Source of the DNA: an uncultured Ruminococcus sp. | GTDB taxonomy: Bacteria; Bacillota; Clostridia; Oscillospirales; Ruminococcaceae | DNA: 18,037 nt | Direction: 5' to 3' | Assembly: GCA_937907215.1 (NCBI GenBank) | Contig: CALESG010000025.1 | Span: forward strand, 1 to 18,037 | Part shown: positions 7,240 through 15,837 of the stretch, piece after piece | How positions within the stretch are numbered: position 1 is the stretch's first letter | How the letters are laid out: each line of letters opens with the position of its first letter | Position numbers and translations under genes: made by a program | Notes under the pieces: generated by a model | Database searches by the model: none | What the model was told of the DNA's origin: nothing | What the model saw: the letters and a program-made list of their open reading frames with translations, nothing else

Positions 7240-8889
7240 TTATTTGATTTCAGCACTTTTAACTTGTGCCACAAAAATATTCATTGCTTTTGCAGCAGAA
7301 TATATCTTTTTTTCTTCTTTATCAATAGGTTTATTTTTAATAGGCTTATTTTTAATAGGTTTATTTTTGCCAAATACAGCCGATGGCTCTACATTATTTA
7401 TTATGTTTTTTCCAAATTCAAGTGCTATTTTAACGCATTCTTCACGCCACTTTACTTTTTTATCATAAGCATTATCAGTTTCAGGATCGATTGTACAAAG
7501 CCACTTTCTAAATGGTGAATCTATGCGGCTGTAGAAATCTGACTTTGCTTTATCAGCAGCATTTTTAGAAGTAGTATCTTCATTACCGCCTGAAGCTAAA
7601 TTTACATTTTTGGCAAGAGTCCAAACCTTCTTTGATATTTCATCAGAAAATTCTACGCAGTCACACACCATATTTTGCCACATGGAATTCATTTCTGAAA
7701 TCAATGATGAATGAAACTGAAATGAATCAGAAAAAATATTTGTTACAGAATAGTTATTACTATCATATTGAACAGAAGCAATTTTAAAATCCAGAATCGG
7801 ATTTTCAAGAATATCTATGTCTTCAAGTAGTTCTATCCATTCAATAATTCCCGGTCTACTATTTTGGTCGTTGCTTATAATCAATGCGGAAAAATCTCTC
7901 CAGAACTGTCTGGAAGCATCATGTTTATTTGGAAGCCTAATATTACTATCTTTTTTAGGAGCTCTCCAAACAGTCATAGGTTCGATAAAATCATTCTCCT
8001 TATCAAAAAAATTTCCGCCCAATCCATAAAAACCTATAACCTTTTTATTTTCTTTTTTTAAATATAATCGTCTTGATTGAAGAGTATAAAGCTGTGCCAG
8101 ATTATCAGGACAAACAATTTTAACACATTCGCCATCCGGTATTTTCTCAAATTCCCATATTGGTTTTTCTTTCGGATAAACACCGTCTTTTTCTTGATAC
8201 ATTAAAACAAGATTCAGCATCAATGTTTCAAATAAGTTATTTCCCAAAACACATATCAGTCCAAGTTGACCAAGCCAACCTGTACTTATTGATGGAGGCT
8301 TTTTATCTAATGCTTTTAACGCTGCTCTAAATTCTGATGTTGCCTTTACACAACCATCAAAAGCATTTAAGTACATAAGCCACCTTGCGGCTTCAGAAAA
8401 TGTCATAGAATTTTTTTCTTCGCCGCTGAGCATGGAAAACATACGTACCTTATTATTACTCTCTGATAAATCACCATATAGTTTTGCGGTAGAATATTCC
8501 GTTCCTACTTTAGCATGTTCACACTGATAAAACGGTCGTTCCGGGTGAAATAAATAAAAACTCTCACGATATGATTCAAGATAATCGGAAATCACTTCAT
8601 CAGGAAATCTCCCTGCATGCCAGAATTCTTCCCATCTGTCAAGAGCATCTTCATTATCCTTAAGCGGCAATGGCTCTCCGTTAATATCAAACCTTGAGAT
8701 CACTGTATGTAAAATTGCCAACAGAAATCTGAACAATGCAAAATCTTGTGTGGGAATCTCTCCGCACAAATCCTTATACTTATGTGCATTTTTAAATAAT
8801 TCTGCAAGTGAAATTTCATCAACTCTGCATTCATCATTTATAACACGAATCCATGACTCATCAATCAAATTAAACTCTTTATCATTCAA
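7240..8889 (-). CDS. cse1: Cse1 (CasA, Cas8e) large Cascade subunit
   Basis: This large subunit reads the PAM, begins target unwinding and recruits Cas3. It has 549 residues, longer than E. coli CasA (502). The opening FNLIDESWIRV with the later FALFRFLLAILH is diagnostic, and the C-terminal part should be the four-helix bundle. The start codon is TTG (8887-8889): AGGAGG at 8897-8902 is seven bases upstream, and no in-frame ATG fits better. The gene begins two bases after the cas3 stop. Near residues 507-522 three copies of a 15-base unit (7324-7368) encode NKPIK repeats, an unusual low-complexity insert close to the C-terminus. Confidence 0.95.
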   Translation of the reverse strand: MNDKEFNLIDESWIRVINDECRVDEISLAELFKNAHKYKDLCGEIPTQDFALFRFLLAILHTVISRFDINGEPLPLKDNEDALDRWEEFWHAGRFPDEVISDYLESYRESFYLFHPERPFYQCEHAKVGTEYSTAKLYGDLSESNNKVRMFSMLSGEEKNSMTFSEAARWLMYLNAFDGCVKATSEFRAALKALDKKPPSISTGWLGQLGLICVLGNNLFETLMLNLVLMYQEKDGVYPKEKPIWEFEKIPDGECVKIVCPDNLAQLYTLQSRRLYLKKENKKVIGFYGLGGNFFDKENDFIEPMTVWRAPKKDSNIRLPNKHDASRQFWRDFSALIISNDQNSRPGIIEWIELLEDIDILENPILDFKIASVQYDSNNYSVTNIFSDSFQFHSSLISEMNSMWQNMVCDCVEFSDEISKKVWTLAKNVNLASGGNEDTTSKNAADKAKSDFYSRIDSPFRKWLCTIDPETDNAYDKKVKWREECVKIALEFGKNIINNVEPSAVFGKNKPIKNKPIKNKPIDKEEKKIYSAAKAMNIFVAQVKSAEIK

Positions 8890-8891
8890 AC

Positions 8892-11552
8892 CTACTCCTC
8901 CTTTTCATATTCAAGTCCATTTTCCTGCGAATATTTTAATTTAAATCCACATAAGCTTGCAGTTAAATTTTCATCAAGCAACAATACAAGTTCACCTTTT
9001 AAAATATGTGATTTCTGAAATCCGGTTAAATTCTTATCCATTTCTTCAAGTTTTTTTATTGTATGTTCATAATTGAAAAACTTACAAAATCTTGATGGAA
9101 GCCTTATTTTTTGCTGTCCTATCTTTATGCAGTCAGCCATATTCGGACAAACATTTTCAAAGAACTTTTCACCGCTTGAATGCCATGGCAAAAGCTGCAT
9201 AGTGCCGTCAGAATTCTTAACCAGAACTATAACATCAATAGATGAAATTCCATCACGAACAGCTGCCCTTGCATTGTTGTCATTATCGCAAACACTGTTA
9301 TCCAACCATCTATGAAGATCATTTCCACGGCGGCTTTCTTTAGGGAGCGACAACACAAATGCTGATGCCTTCTGCTTTTTTTCATTGGTCAAAAATTCGT
9401 ATTCATGAAGTGCTTCTGTTTCTTCTGCATTTTCCGGTTCGACTTTTTCATATGTTTTGCAAACAAGTGAATCTATATCATCAGGAATGGTTACCTTTTC
9501 CGGCAGAAGTTTATTAGTTTGCATAAGCAGCCATTTTGCATAAATATTTTCAGATGCTTTTTCAAGCTCATCAGTACCCAAAACTATGCACTTTGCTGCT
9601 TTATAGCCGTCCGGTCTGTCAACACGCATATGACGATGAAGCCGTCCGATTCTTTGAAGCAAAAGATCCATTGGACAAAGGTCTGTTATTAAAATATCAA
9701 AATCAATATCAAGCGACTGTTCAAGAACCTGTGTGCCTACAACTATTGTTCCGCTGCGTATTTTAGCTGAAGACTTCTTTCCCACTGAACTTTTTATTTC
9801 CTCTTCTTTTTCAATTCTATCCGGAGTGATAAATTGTGCATGATAAAGTATTACATTAGCTAAGCTGTTTTCACTTGCAATTTCAGCAAAATACTGTGCT
9901 CGTAAAACTGTATTGCAGATTATCCCAACACACGCTCCAGATTTCACTGCACGTGCAATCTCATCTCGAACTATTTCATCTCCGCATTTTACTATCTCAA
10001 CATCAGTACTCATTGATTCATACGGAAGTGAGATCGCCTTTGCTTCCAGACCATTTGTATATGTAAGTCTTGGATAAGATGCATTTTCAATATTTATCTC
10101 ACATGATCTATTATTCAAATAAGCTCTTACAAGTGACCCTTTTCTGTCAGACGGAAGAGTCGCTGAAAGCAAAATTACAGGTACATTATATTCGTGCAGC
10201 CATGCCAATGCAGTATCAAGATATTTATTCATGTAAGCATCATAAGCATGACACTCGTCAACAATTACAACCTTTTGTGATAATCCTAAATGCAAAAGCA
10301 TAACGTGCTTTTTCTTAAGTGCAGACATCAAAAGTCTATCCACTGTGCCGATTACAAAATCTGCCATAAGTGACTTCTTTCCGCCGCTAAAAAATGAATG
10401 CACCAAAAGTCCGCCATCGCCATCAAAATTCGCCTGCATAGAATTGTCAAATTTTAAGCTTGCAAAATCAGGCTGAAAATCTGCGCTGCCATGTGCTAAA
10501 TTTATACTGCAAAATGTTTCGCTTGATTGCAGCTTTGCCCATTTTTCAATACGTTCAAAAATACCATTAGCAGTTGCCTGTGTTGGAAGTCCAAAGAAAA
10601 GACCTGTTTTATCACATCTTGCTGCAAGGATTTCTGATATTGCAAGAGCCGCTTCAGTCTTGCCAATACCCATGGGTGCTTCTAAAATAAAAAGTCCAGG
10701 TTCATCACAATTCTCTGCTACTTCAACAACTGCCTTCTGGATCTCATTCATTGAAAAACCAAAACGATCTATGAAATCCTCATCTGATAAACGTTGATTA
10801 AATGGCTCCCAAACATCGGGAAGCCCAATTTTGTTTATGGCATTTTCAAATCGACCTATTGGATACTCATCTTCTGATAAAAGCACATCTTCATCAATCA
10901 AACTGAATAAACTCTGGTCACTTGCCAACCAGTCGGCTGTTATTAAAAGTCCAGAAAGCAATACAAGTGCTTTCTTACTAAGCTTTGGTATTTCTGAAAT
11001 TTCAGAAATACCAGAACTTTCGAGTGAAAAATCTACCCATTCACTATATAATCCATTCCAAAGTTCTATATCTATAGGGTTGCCAAAAAAATGTTCAGGA
11101 TAATCTTCAATATGATGCTTTACATTATCAGACGGCATTCCATGATGTGCACCAACTATAGACGAAAAATCTTTTGGAAATCCTAAACTGAGCAATATAG
11201 ACTCACCACATTTAGAATGATGAGATTTCTGTTTATCAATAAAATTCTCACTAATATTATTTATACCATAATGTTCAAACAAATTTCGGCGTTCAAAAAG
11301 CACCTCTAAAATTTTCGATTGAAAAAGAGGTGTGATTTTTCCAATATCGTGAAGATATGCAAGTAATATTGCTGTTTTATTAAATTGTTCAAATGACATT
11401 TCACACTGCTGTGAAAGAAATTCATATCGTGAGTGCAGCAAAAATGAAATTGTTTTTGCTGTATCTTGTGCATGAATCCAAAGCGGAAGCCATTTATTAT
11501 TTTCCGTACCAGATTTTGCTATGATCAATTTTTGTTTATTTGAAAGTTTCAC
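8892..11552 (-). CDS. cas3: Cas3 HD nuclease-helicase
   Basis: This 886-residue effector nicks and degrades DNA marked by Cascade. An N-terminal HD nuclease domain shows H27, H68-D69 in YLHDIGK, a histidine pair near 111-112, HH at 136-137 in GAHHG and D207 in TADWL. A superfamily 2 helicase follows: Walker A in EAPMGIGKTE (about 291-300), DECH at 432-435, SAT at 463-465 and QRIGRLHRH at 633-641. A C-terminal accessory domain completes the protein. All key residues appear present. E. coli Cas3 is 888 residues. The start codon is GTG; an ATG two bases upstream is followed at once by a stop, and AAGAGGA at 11561-11567 is eight bases upstream. It is the first gene of the operon, with a strong promoter just upstream. 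Confidence 0.97.
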   Translation of the reverse strand: MKLSNKQKLIIAKSGTENNKWLPLWIHAQDTAKTISFLLHSRYEFLSQQCEMSFEQFNKTAILLAYLHDIGKITPLFQSKILEVLFERRNLFEHYGINNISENFIDKQKSHHSKCGESILLSLGFPKDFSSIVGAHHGMPSDNVKHHIEDYPEHFFGNPIDIELWNGLYSEWVDFSLESSGISEISEIPKLSKKALVLLSGLLITADWLASDQSLFSLIDEDVLLSEDEYPIGRFENAINKIGLPDVWEPFNQRLSDEDFIDRFGFSMNEIQKAVVEVAENCDEPGLFILEAPMGIGKTEAALAISEILAARCDKTGLFFGLPTQATANGIFERIEKWAKLQSSETFCSINLAHGSADFQPDFASLKFDNSMQANFDGDGGLLVHSFFSGGKKSLMADFVIGTVDRLLMSALKKKHVMLLHLGLSQKVVIVDECHAYDAYMNKYLDTALAWLHEYNVPVILLSATLPSDRKGSLVRAYLNNRSCEINIENASYPRLTYTNGLEAKAISLPYESMSTDVEIVKCGDEIVRDEIARAVKSGACVGIICNTVLRAQYFAEIASENSLANVILYHAQFITPDRIEKEEEIKSSVGKKSSAKIRSGTIVVGTQVLEQSLDIDFDILITDLCPMDLLLQRIGRLHRHMRVDRPDGYKAAKCIVLGTDELEKASENIYAKWLLMQTNKLLPEKVTIPDDIDSLVCKTYEKVEPENAEETEALHEYEFLTNEKKQKASAFVLSLPKESRRGNDLHRWLDNSVCDNDNNARAAVRDGISSIDVIVLVKNSDGTMQLLPWHSSGEKFFENVCPNMADCIKIGQQKIRLPSRFCKFFNYEHTIKKLEEMDKNLTGFQKSHILKGELVLLLDENLTASLCGFKLKYSQENGLEYEKEE

Positions 11553-11587
11553 ATTTATTGTCCTCTTATAATAAAAATCATAAACAT

Positions 11588-11616
11588 ATTATAACATTTA
11601 TACAACTATTTGTCAA
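11588..11616 (-). promoter_or_regulatory. Consensus sigma-A promoter of the cas operon
   Basis: On the minus strand TTGACA (11611-11616) and TATAAT (11588-11593) are separated by exactly 17 bases. Both boxes match consensus perfectly. Transcription should start near 11581, giving a leader of roughly 30 bases before the cas3 GTG. Confidence 0.9.
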
Positions 11617-11658
11617 TAAGCAATAAAGGCGATTTTAATTATTCAATAGTATACTCCT

Positions 11659-11684
11659 GACAGATAGGACCTTTTTAATCTGTC
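11659..11684. repeat. Inverted repeat upstream of the cas promoter
   Basis: The arms GACAGAT (11659-11665) and ATCTGTC (11678-11684) are perfect complements around a 12-base loop. The repeat lies about 45 bases upstream of the cas -35 box and 35 bases past the stop of the FAD-Rieske gene. It could be a weak terminator for that gene or a protein-binding site; no clear T run follows on the minus strand, so neither reading is firm. Confidence 0.35.
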
Positions 11685-11718
11685 TTTACATTTTAGAACT
11701 TGTATTCATAGATAAATT

Positions 11719-13008
11719 TCAATTGCCATTTGCCGGATTATCAAGTACTCTGCCGTTTTCATCGAAACGTGAACCGTGACACGCACAGTCCCATGAATGT
11801 TCGGATTCATTCCATTTCAATGCACATCCTAAATGAGGGCATCGTTTTTTGGTAAACGTAAGCAAATTAGTTACTGCTTCAAAACTATTGACAAAAAGCT
11901 GAGGTCTGAGTATACTTCTTGCTGGACTAAAAACATCTGCAAAATCATTTTCTTTTCCTTGAATCATATCACATAAAAGTTGTGCAGAAACCATGGCTCC
12001 TGTCATCCCCCATTTATTAAAACCAGTGGCTGTAAAAAGCTGTGATGTTTTACCGGAGTAATGCCCAATATATGGAATGTCATCAAGACTCATGCAATCC
12101 TGTGCTGCCCAATGGCAATACTCTTGTGCATTCGGATAATGAATACTTGCAAATTGACGAAGTTCAAACCAGTTGCCGCCATTTTTACCTGTACGATGAG
12201 CACCTCCTCCCAACAAAAGATAATTCTTAAAATTTCGAAATGAATATCCAGTTTTACTTTCATCCACATACATTCCGCAAACATTCTGTGCATTTTCTAG
12301 GGCAAGAACATAGGAACGATGCTGATACAACTTGAGGAAATAACTGCCATGCTTATTGATAAATGGGAAATGAGTTGTCACGATAACTGTTTTTGCTGTT
12401 ATACATCCAAAGTCTGTTATAGCTTTATTGCCGCACATCTCTTTCACAAATGTATTTTCATAAATAGGAAGTTCCTTTGCAATGGCTGCGATAAATTTCA
12501 ACGGGTGAAACTGTGCTTGAGATGAAAACCTTACTGCTCCAACATTAGATAATGGAAGTGGAATATCTTCACAAAGTTCTGCCTTGTATCCAATCTTTCC
12601 AAGTGCATAGATCTCGGCTTCAAGCTTTTCTCTATCACTTACTGAATAAACATAATTGTCATTTATTTCATAATCACAATTGATGTTTTGACATAATTCT
12701 TTATATTTTTCAAACGCAAGATGATTTGCTGTAAAATACTTTTGTGCTGCTTCCAAACCACTGCTTTTGAGCAGCTTATGATAAACAAGTCCATGCTGAT
12801 ATGTGATTTTTGCAGTTGTATGTGACGTAGTACCCTGACAAATCCTGCCCTTTTCTACTAATATACAGTCAATGCCATTTTGTTTCAAAAAGTAAGCGGT
12901 AAGAATTCCTGCAATTCCTCCGCCAATAATTAAAACGTCCTTATTGATATTGCCTTTCAGCTGTGGAAATTTGGGGAGTTTTATACCTTTTTGCCATATT
13001 GATTCCAT
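11719..13008 (-). CDS. FAD-dependent oxidoreductase with C-terminal Rieske domain
   Basis: This is a probable soluble flavoprotein of 429 residues. Residues 24-34 (DVLIIGGGIAG) form the FAD-binding dinucleotide fold, and the body resembles the DadA/glycine oxidase family. The last 40 residues are a Rieske [2Fe-2S] domain: CPH at 390-392 and CACH at 408-411 supply the ligands C390, H392, C408 and H411, with C395 and C410 as the usual extra pair. Bacillus YhfW has the same layout but is longer. The Rieske fold ends soon after its second motif (DNPANGN), so the C-terminus is short for the family. The start at 13008 is chosen because AGGAG (13016-13020) is seven bases upstream; the frame extends nine codons further without support. 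The substrate cannot be told from sequence. Confidence 0.88.
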   Translation of the reverse strand: MESIWQKGIKLPKFPQLKGNINKDVLIIGGGIAGILTAYFLKQNGIDCILVEKGRICQGTTSHTTAKITYQHGLVYHKLLKSSGLEAAQKYFTANHLAFEKYKELCQNINCDYEINDNYVYSVSDREKLEAEIYALGKIGYKAELCEDIPLPLSNVGAVRFSSQAQFHPLKFIAAIAKELPIYENTFVKEMCGNKAITDFGCITAKTVIVTTHFPFINKHGSYFLKLYQHRSYVLALENAQNVCGMYVDESKTGYSFRNFKNYLLLGGGAHRTGKNGGNWFELRQFASIHYPNAQEYCHWAAQDCMSLDDIPYIGHYSGKTSQLFTATGFNKWGMTGAMVSAQLLCDMIQGKENDFADVFSPARSILRPQLFVNSFEAVTNLLTFTKKRCPHLGCALKWNESEHSWDCACHGSRFDENGRVLDNPANGN

Positions 13009-13026
13009 AAAAATTCTCCTTATACA

Positions 13027-13060
13027 AAACGCCATCTGAAACTTTGTTCAAATGGCGTTT
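13027..13060 (-). terminator. Hairpin terminator or attenuator between glgB and the FAD-Rieske gene
   Basis: A 14-base stem (13027-13040 with 13047-13060) encloses a six-base loop. On the minus strand every position pairs if one G-U is allowed; the core is AAACGCCAT with ATGGCGTTT. A short TTTT then follows. This is a plausible intrinsic terminator for glgB, but the FAD-Rieske start codon lies only 18 bases further on. Confidence 0.55.
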
Positions 13061-13112
13061 GTTATGATAAAATTTAAAATAGTATGGCTTATATATGATC
13101 GTTTATTCAGTC

Positions 13113-13141
13113 GTTATACTAAAAAGCCGATAAGAAAGCAA
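13113..13141 (-). promoter_or_regulatory. Possible promoter for the FAD-Rieske gene
   Basis: On the minus strand TTGCTT (13136-13141) and TATAAC (13113-13118) are separated by 17 bases, just past the glgB stop. If used, the transcript would start near 13106 and carry a leader of about 100 bases containing the 13027-13060 hairpin. The -35 box is only a partial match. Confidence 0.35.
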
Positions 13142-13145
13142 CATC

Positions 13146-14942
13146 CTAATATTCCACATTATAGATCTGCCCGGAAAATGGCGGTAATATAAACTTTGCT
13201 ACACCATCTTCTATAACAGACGCTGTCTTTTTCTTCCTATCAACGCAACCATCAAAGATGGAATCTTCACTGCAAATAATTTCTGTAAGCTTTTTAATAT
13301 TGCCAACATTCAAACTATATTCAACAGTTTTATCTGAAAAGTTGAATACAACTAAAACAGAACTATTATCACAGCTACGAATAAATGAATACACACACTT
13401 ATCTTCACTATGACAATCGAGCCAGTAAAATCCATCACGTGAAAAATCCGAACCATAAAGTGCAGGTGTTTCAAGATAAATTTTGTTGATCTCTTTTATG
13501 TATTTATTAAATGCGTCATGCTTAGGATATTTCAAAATATCCCAGTCCTGCTCTCGCTTTTCATCCCATTCTCTAAATTGAGCTATTTCATTGCCCATAA
13601 AATTAAGCTTCTTTCCAGGATGTGTCATCATATAAAGATATAACGCTCTTGCCTGTGGAAATTTCACATCATAATCGCCATTCATCTTTTGAACAATAGT
13701 TGCCTTGCCATGTACAACTTCATCATGCGAAAGCGGCAAAATATATCTCTCATTATAATAGTACATCATGCTGAATGTAAGCTTATGATATGCACTCTTT
13801 CTGTCTTCAGGAGAAAGTCTGAAATAATCCAAAGTATCATTCATCCAACCTAGATCCCATTTAAAGTCAAAACCTAAACCTCCATCAAATACAGGTCGTG
13901 TAACTCCATCATAGGCACTGGAGTCTTCTGCAATAAGCATAATACCCGGCAATCTCTGCTTGAGTCCGCAGTTCATATTTTTTATAAAATCACACGTCAT
14001 ACCATTAACACCACGATTCGGATCGCCTTGCCAGTAAATAAGATTGCTTACAGCATCCATTCTAAGTCCATCAATATGAAATTCATTCAGCCAGAAAAAT
14101 GCTGCTGACTGTAAGAAACTTCTTACCTCTCCACGTGAATGCATAAAATTACAACTTCCCCACTCACTTTTTCCTACAGCTGAATTTGGGTATTCATACA
14201 AAGCTGTGCCATCATAATTACAAAGAGCATATCCATCTACTGCAAAATGTACCGGCACAAAATCAAGTATGATTCCTATATTATTATTATGACACTTATC
14301 TATAAATTCCCTAAGTCCATCAGGATCACCATATCTTGCTGTAGCACTGAAAAATCCAGTTCCCTGATAGCCCCATGATTCATCACATGGATATTCATTA
14401 AGCGGCATAATCTCAACATAATTGTAACCATTCTTCTTAAGATATGGTATTAAAACATCTGCCAGTTCTTCATATAAATACCAGCCATCTACTACAGTTT
14501 CAGCGTTTTCTTTAGTCTTCCACGAACCAAAATGGAGTTCATAAATATTTATAGGCTTGTTATAAAAATCACCTCTTGATGCAAGCCATTTTTCATCACT
14601 GAATTTATACTTTGAATCAAATACCTTAGATGCTGTACCAGGTCTTAATTCAGCATAATTCCCATAAGGATCACAATGGTCTACAAAACTTCCTCCTCTT
14701 TGATAGATGCGGTATTTATACATATCAAATTGCTTTACACCGGAAACTTCGCATTCCCAAAAGTTTCCATCACCTACTTTGTACATAGGGATCTCATTCC
14801 AATTGCTGAATTCTCCTATAAGAGATATTTTTTCAGCAGCCGGTGCAAATGTTCTAAAAACTGTTTTATCACCATAGCAATGCGCTCCCAAGTATTTATA
14901 TGCTTCAAATTCTGTTCCAGTGTAGAAACCATAATAATCCAT
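13146..14942 (-). CDS. glgB: 1,4-alpha-glucan branching enzyme
   Basis: This GH13 enzyme transfers alpha-1,4 chains to make alpha-1,6 branches in glycogen. It has 598 residues. An N-terminal CBM48-like domain covers about 20-110 (TFAPAAEKISLIGEFSNWN). The barrel carries the catalytic set: D296 in DGLRMDAV as nucleophile, E339 in LIAEDSS as acid/base, and H406-D407 in LSHDEVVHG. The motifs YQGTGFFSATARYG and MGNEIAQFREW are typical of branching enzymes. A beta C-terminal domain follows from about residue 500. It lacks the additional N-terminal module of longer GlgB proteins. The start ATG has AAGGAG at 14955-14960, a rather long 12 bases upstream. No other glycogen genes are adjacent in the window. 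The stop is TAG. Confidence 0.96.
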   Translation of the reverse strand: MDYYGFYTGTEFEAYKYLGAHCYGDKTVFRTFAPAAEKISLIGEFSNWNEIPMYKVGDGNFWECEVSGVKQFDMYKYRIYQRGGSFVDHCDPYGNYAELRPGTASKVFDSKYKFSDEKWLASRGDFYNKPINIYELHFGSWKTKENAETVVDGWYLYEELADVLIPYLKKNGYNYVEIMPLNEYPCDESWGYQGTGFFSATARYGDPDGLREFIDKCHNNNIGIILDFVPVHFAVDGYALCNYDGTALYEYPNSAVGKSEWGSCNFMHSRGEVRSFLQSAAFFWLNEFHIDGLRMDAVSNLIYWQGDPNRGVNGMTCDFIKNMNCGLKQRLPGIMLIAEDSSAYDGVTRPVFDGGLGFDFKWDLGWMNDTLDYFRLSPEDRKSAYHKLTFSMMYYYNERYILPLSHDEVVHGKATIVQKMNGDYDVKFPQARALYLYMMTHPGKKLNFMGNEIAQFREWDEKREQDWDILKYPKHDAFNKYIKEINKIYLETPALYGSDFSRDGFYWLDCHSEDKCVYSFIRSCDNSSVLVVFNFSDKTVEYSLNVGNIKKLTEIICSEDSIFDGCVDRKKKTASVIEDGVAKFILPPFSGQIYNVEY

Positions 14943-14996
14943 TATATACTCATTCTCCTTTTCTATAAATAAAATATAAAATAAAACAGACAGTAG

Positions 14997-15025
14997 TTGT
15001 TTTTCTTCTTTAAATATAGTATAAT
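14997..15025 (+). promoter_or_regulatory. Promoter of the TetR-family gene
   Basis: On the plus strand TTGTTT (14997-15002) and TATAAT (15020-15025) are separated by 17 bases, predicting a start near 15032. The -10 box is shared with the opposing glgB promoter, so the two could hardly be occupied by polymerase at once. Confidence 0.6.
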
Positions 15026-15046
15026 ATAGTAAGTATCAGCTTTCAA
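15018..15046 (-). promoter_or_regulatory. Promoter of glgB
   Basis: On the minus strand TTGAAA (15041-15046) and TATACT (15018-15023) are separated by 17 bases, placing the start site near 15011 and giving a leader of about 70 bases. Its -10 box overlaps the -10 box of the divergent tetR promoter. Confidence 0.7.
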
Positions 15047-15069
15047 CCACTGATTTTAGATATTAGTTG
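15044..15069. promoter_or_regulatory. Possible regulator operator
   Basis: Imperfect inverted arms CAACCA (15044-15049) and TAGTTG (15064-15069) surround a 14-base centre. They overlap the glgB -35 box and lie just after the predicted tetR start site, where a repressor could affect both genes. This is positional inference; the arms are short. Confidence 0.3.
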
Positions 15070-15140
15070 GAAAAGCAACGTTTTAAAAAAATAGTCGGAT
15101 ATTATCATTATTTGTATTTATATATAGGATGTGTATTGTT

Positions 15141-15665
15141 ATGGATATAAGAACAGAAAAGACAAGAAGAAGTATTTACAATGCATTTATATGCATACGC
15201 TCAAGAAAGCCATTGGAAAAACTCACAGTAAAAGAACTTTGCGAAAAGGCACAGATAAATAAATCTACATTCTATGTTTATTATAAAGATGTATACGACC
15301 TGTCGGACAAAATAGAAAGTGAGATTGTTTCATCTATTATAAAAAGTCTTGGCAGTGCAGATGATATTTTTGATAAACCAAAGGAATTTACAAGAAATCT
15401 TTTTATCGCATATGCTTCGCAAAGCTCTCTTATAAAAACTGTATTCTCCGGCTCAAGAAGTGAACGGCTTCCTGACAAAATTGAAGATGCTCTTAAAGAG
15501 ATGATTTTTTCAAGCCATCCTGAATTTAAAGATTCAAAAGAGAAGAATCTTTTTATAACATTCAGCGTATACGGTGGATATTATACCTATATAAATAATC
15601 CGAATTATACATTAGATGAAGTAGTAGATTTTATAAGCAGTATGGCGGAAAAATTACTGAAATAA
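15141..15665 (+). CDS. TetR/AcrR-family transcriptional regulator
   Basis: This is a probable one-component regulator of 174 residues. The N-terminal DNA-binding domain runs from about residue 5 to 50; the helix-turn-helix is seen in LTVKELCEKAQINKSTFYVY followed by YKDVYDL, a clear TetR signature. The C-terminal ligand-binding half (about 60-174) is divergent, and its inducer cannot be named. The start at 15141 is chosen because AGGA (15126-15129) is 11 bases upstream; the ATG at 15129 overlaps that site and has no spacing of its own. It is divergent from glgB with overlapping promoters, so it is a candidate regulator of itself and of glgB, though no direct evidence links it to glycogen. Confidence 0.9.
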   Translation: MDIRTEKTRRSIYNAFICIRSRKPLEKLTVKELCEKAQINKSTFYVYYKDVYDLSDKIESEIVSSIIKSLGSADDIFDKPKEFTRNLFIAYASQSSLIKTVFSGSRSERLPDKIEDALKEMIFSSHPEFKDSKEKNLFITFSVYGGYYTYINNPNYTLDEVVDFISSMAEKLLK

Positions 15666-15700
15666 TATAATATATTGTATGATATGCACAATTAAAGCAA

Positions 15701-15737
15701 TTGAATTTGATAAAAATTCAATATTTGAAAATATTTT
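15701..15737 (+). terminator. AT-rich hairpins after the TetR-family gene
   Basis: The arms TTGAATTT (15701-15708) and AAATTCAA (15714-15721) form an eight-base stem, followed by a second small hairpin (15720-15735) and TT. These are weak, all-AT stems, but they are placed properly for transcription end. The rest of the gap, 15738-15837, holds only AT-rich sequence with a possible promoter. Confidence 0.35.
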
Positions 15738-15763
15738 ATACATCTTTCAAGTATATAATATAA

Positions 15764-15791
15764 TTGAAGGTTGATTGTATAAATTTATTAT
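15764..15791 (+). promoter_or_regulatory. Possible promoter of the dockerin gene
   Basis: TTGAAG (15764-15769) and TATTAT (15786-15791) are separated by 16 bases and lie 47 bases before the start codon. AAGGAG at 15822-15827 serves the ATG at 15838. The region is so AT-rich that chance matches are likely. Confidence 0.35.
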
Positions 15792-15837
15792 TTTTCAACA
15801 ACATAAAAATAATTATATTTTAAGGAGAAAATAATAT

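Noticed and set aside
7224..7274. An upstream start for cse2 adding 17 residues
   Set aside because: The extension lies across the cse1 end, and GGAGG is placed for the ATG at 7223.
13009..13035. A nine-codon extension of the FAD-Rieske gene
   Set aside because: It would place the start inside the hairpin, and AGGAG fits the ATG at 13008.
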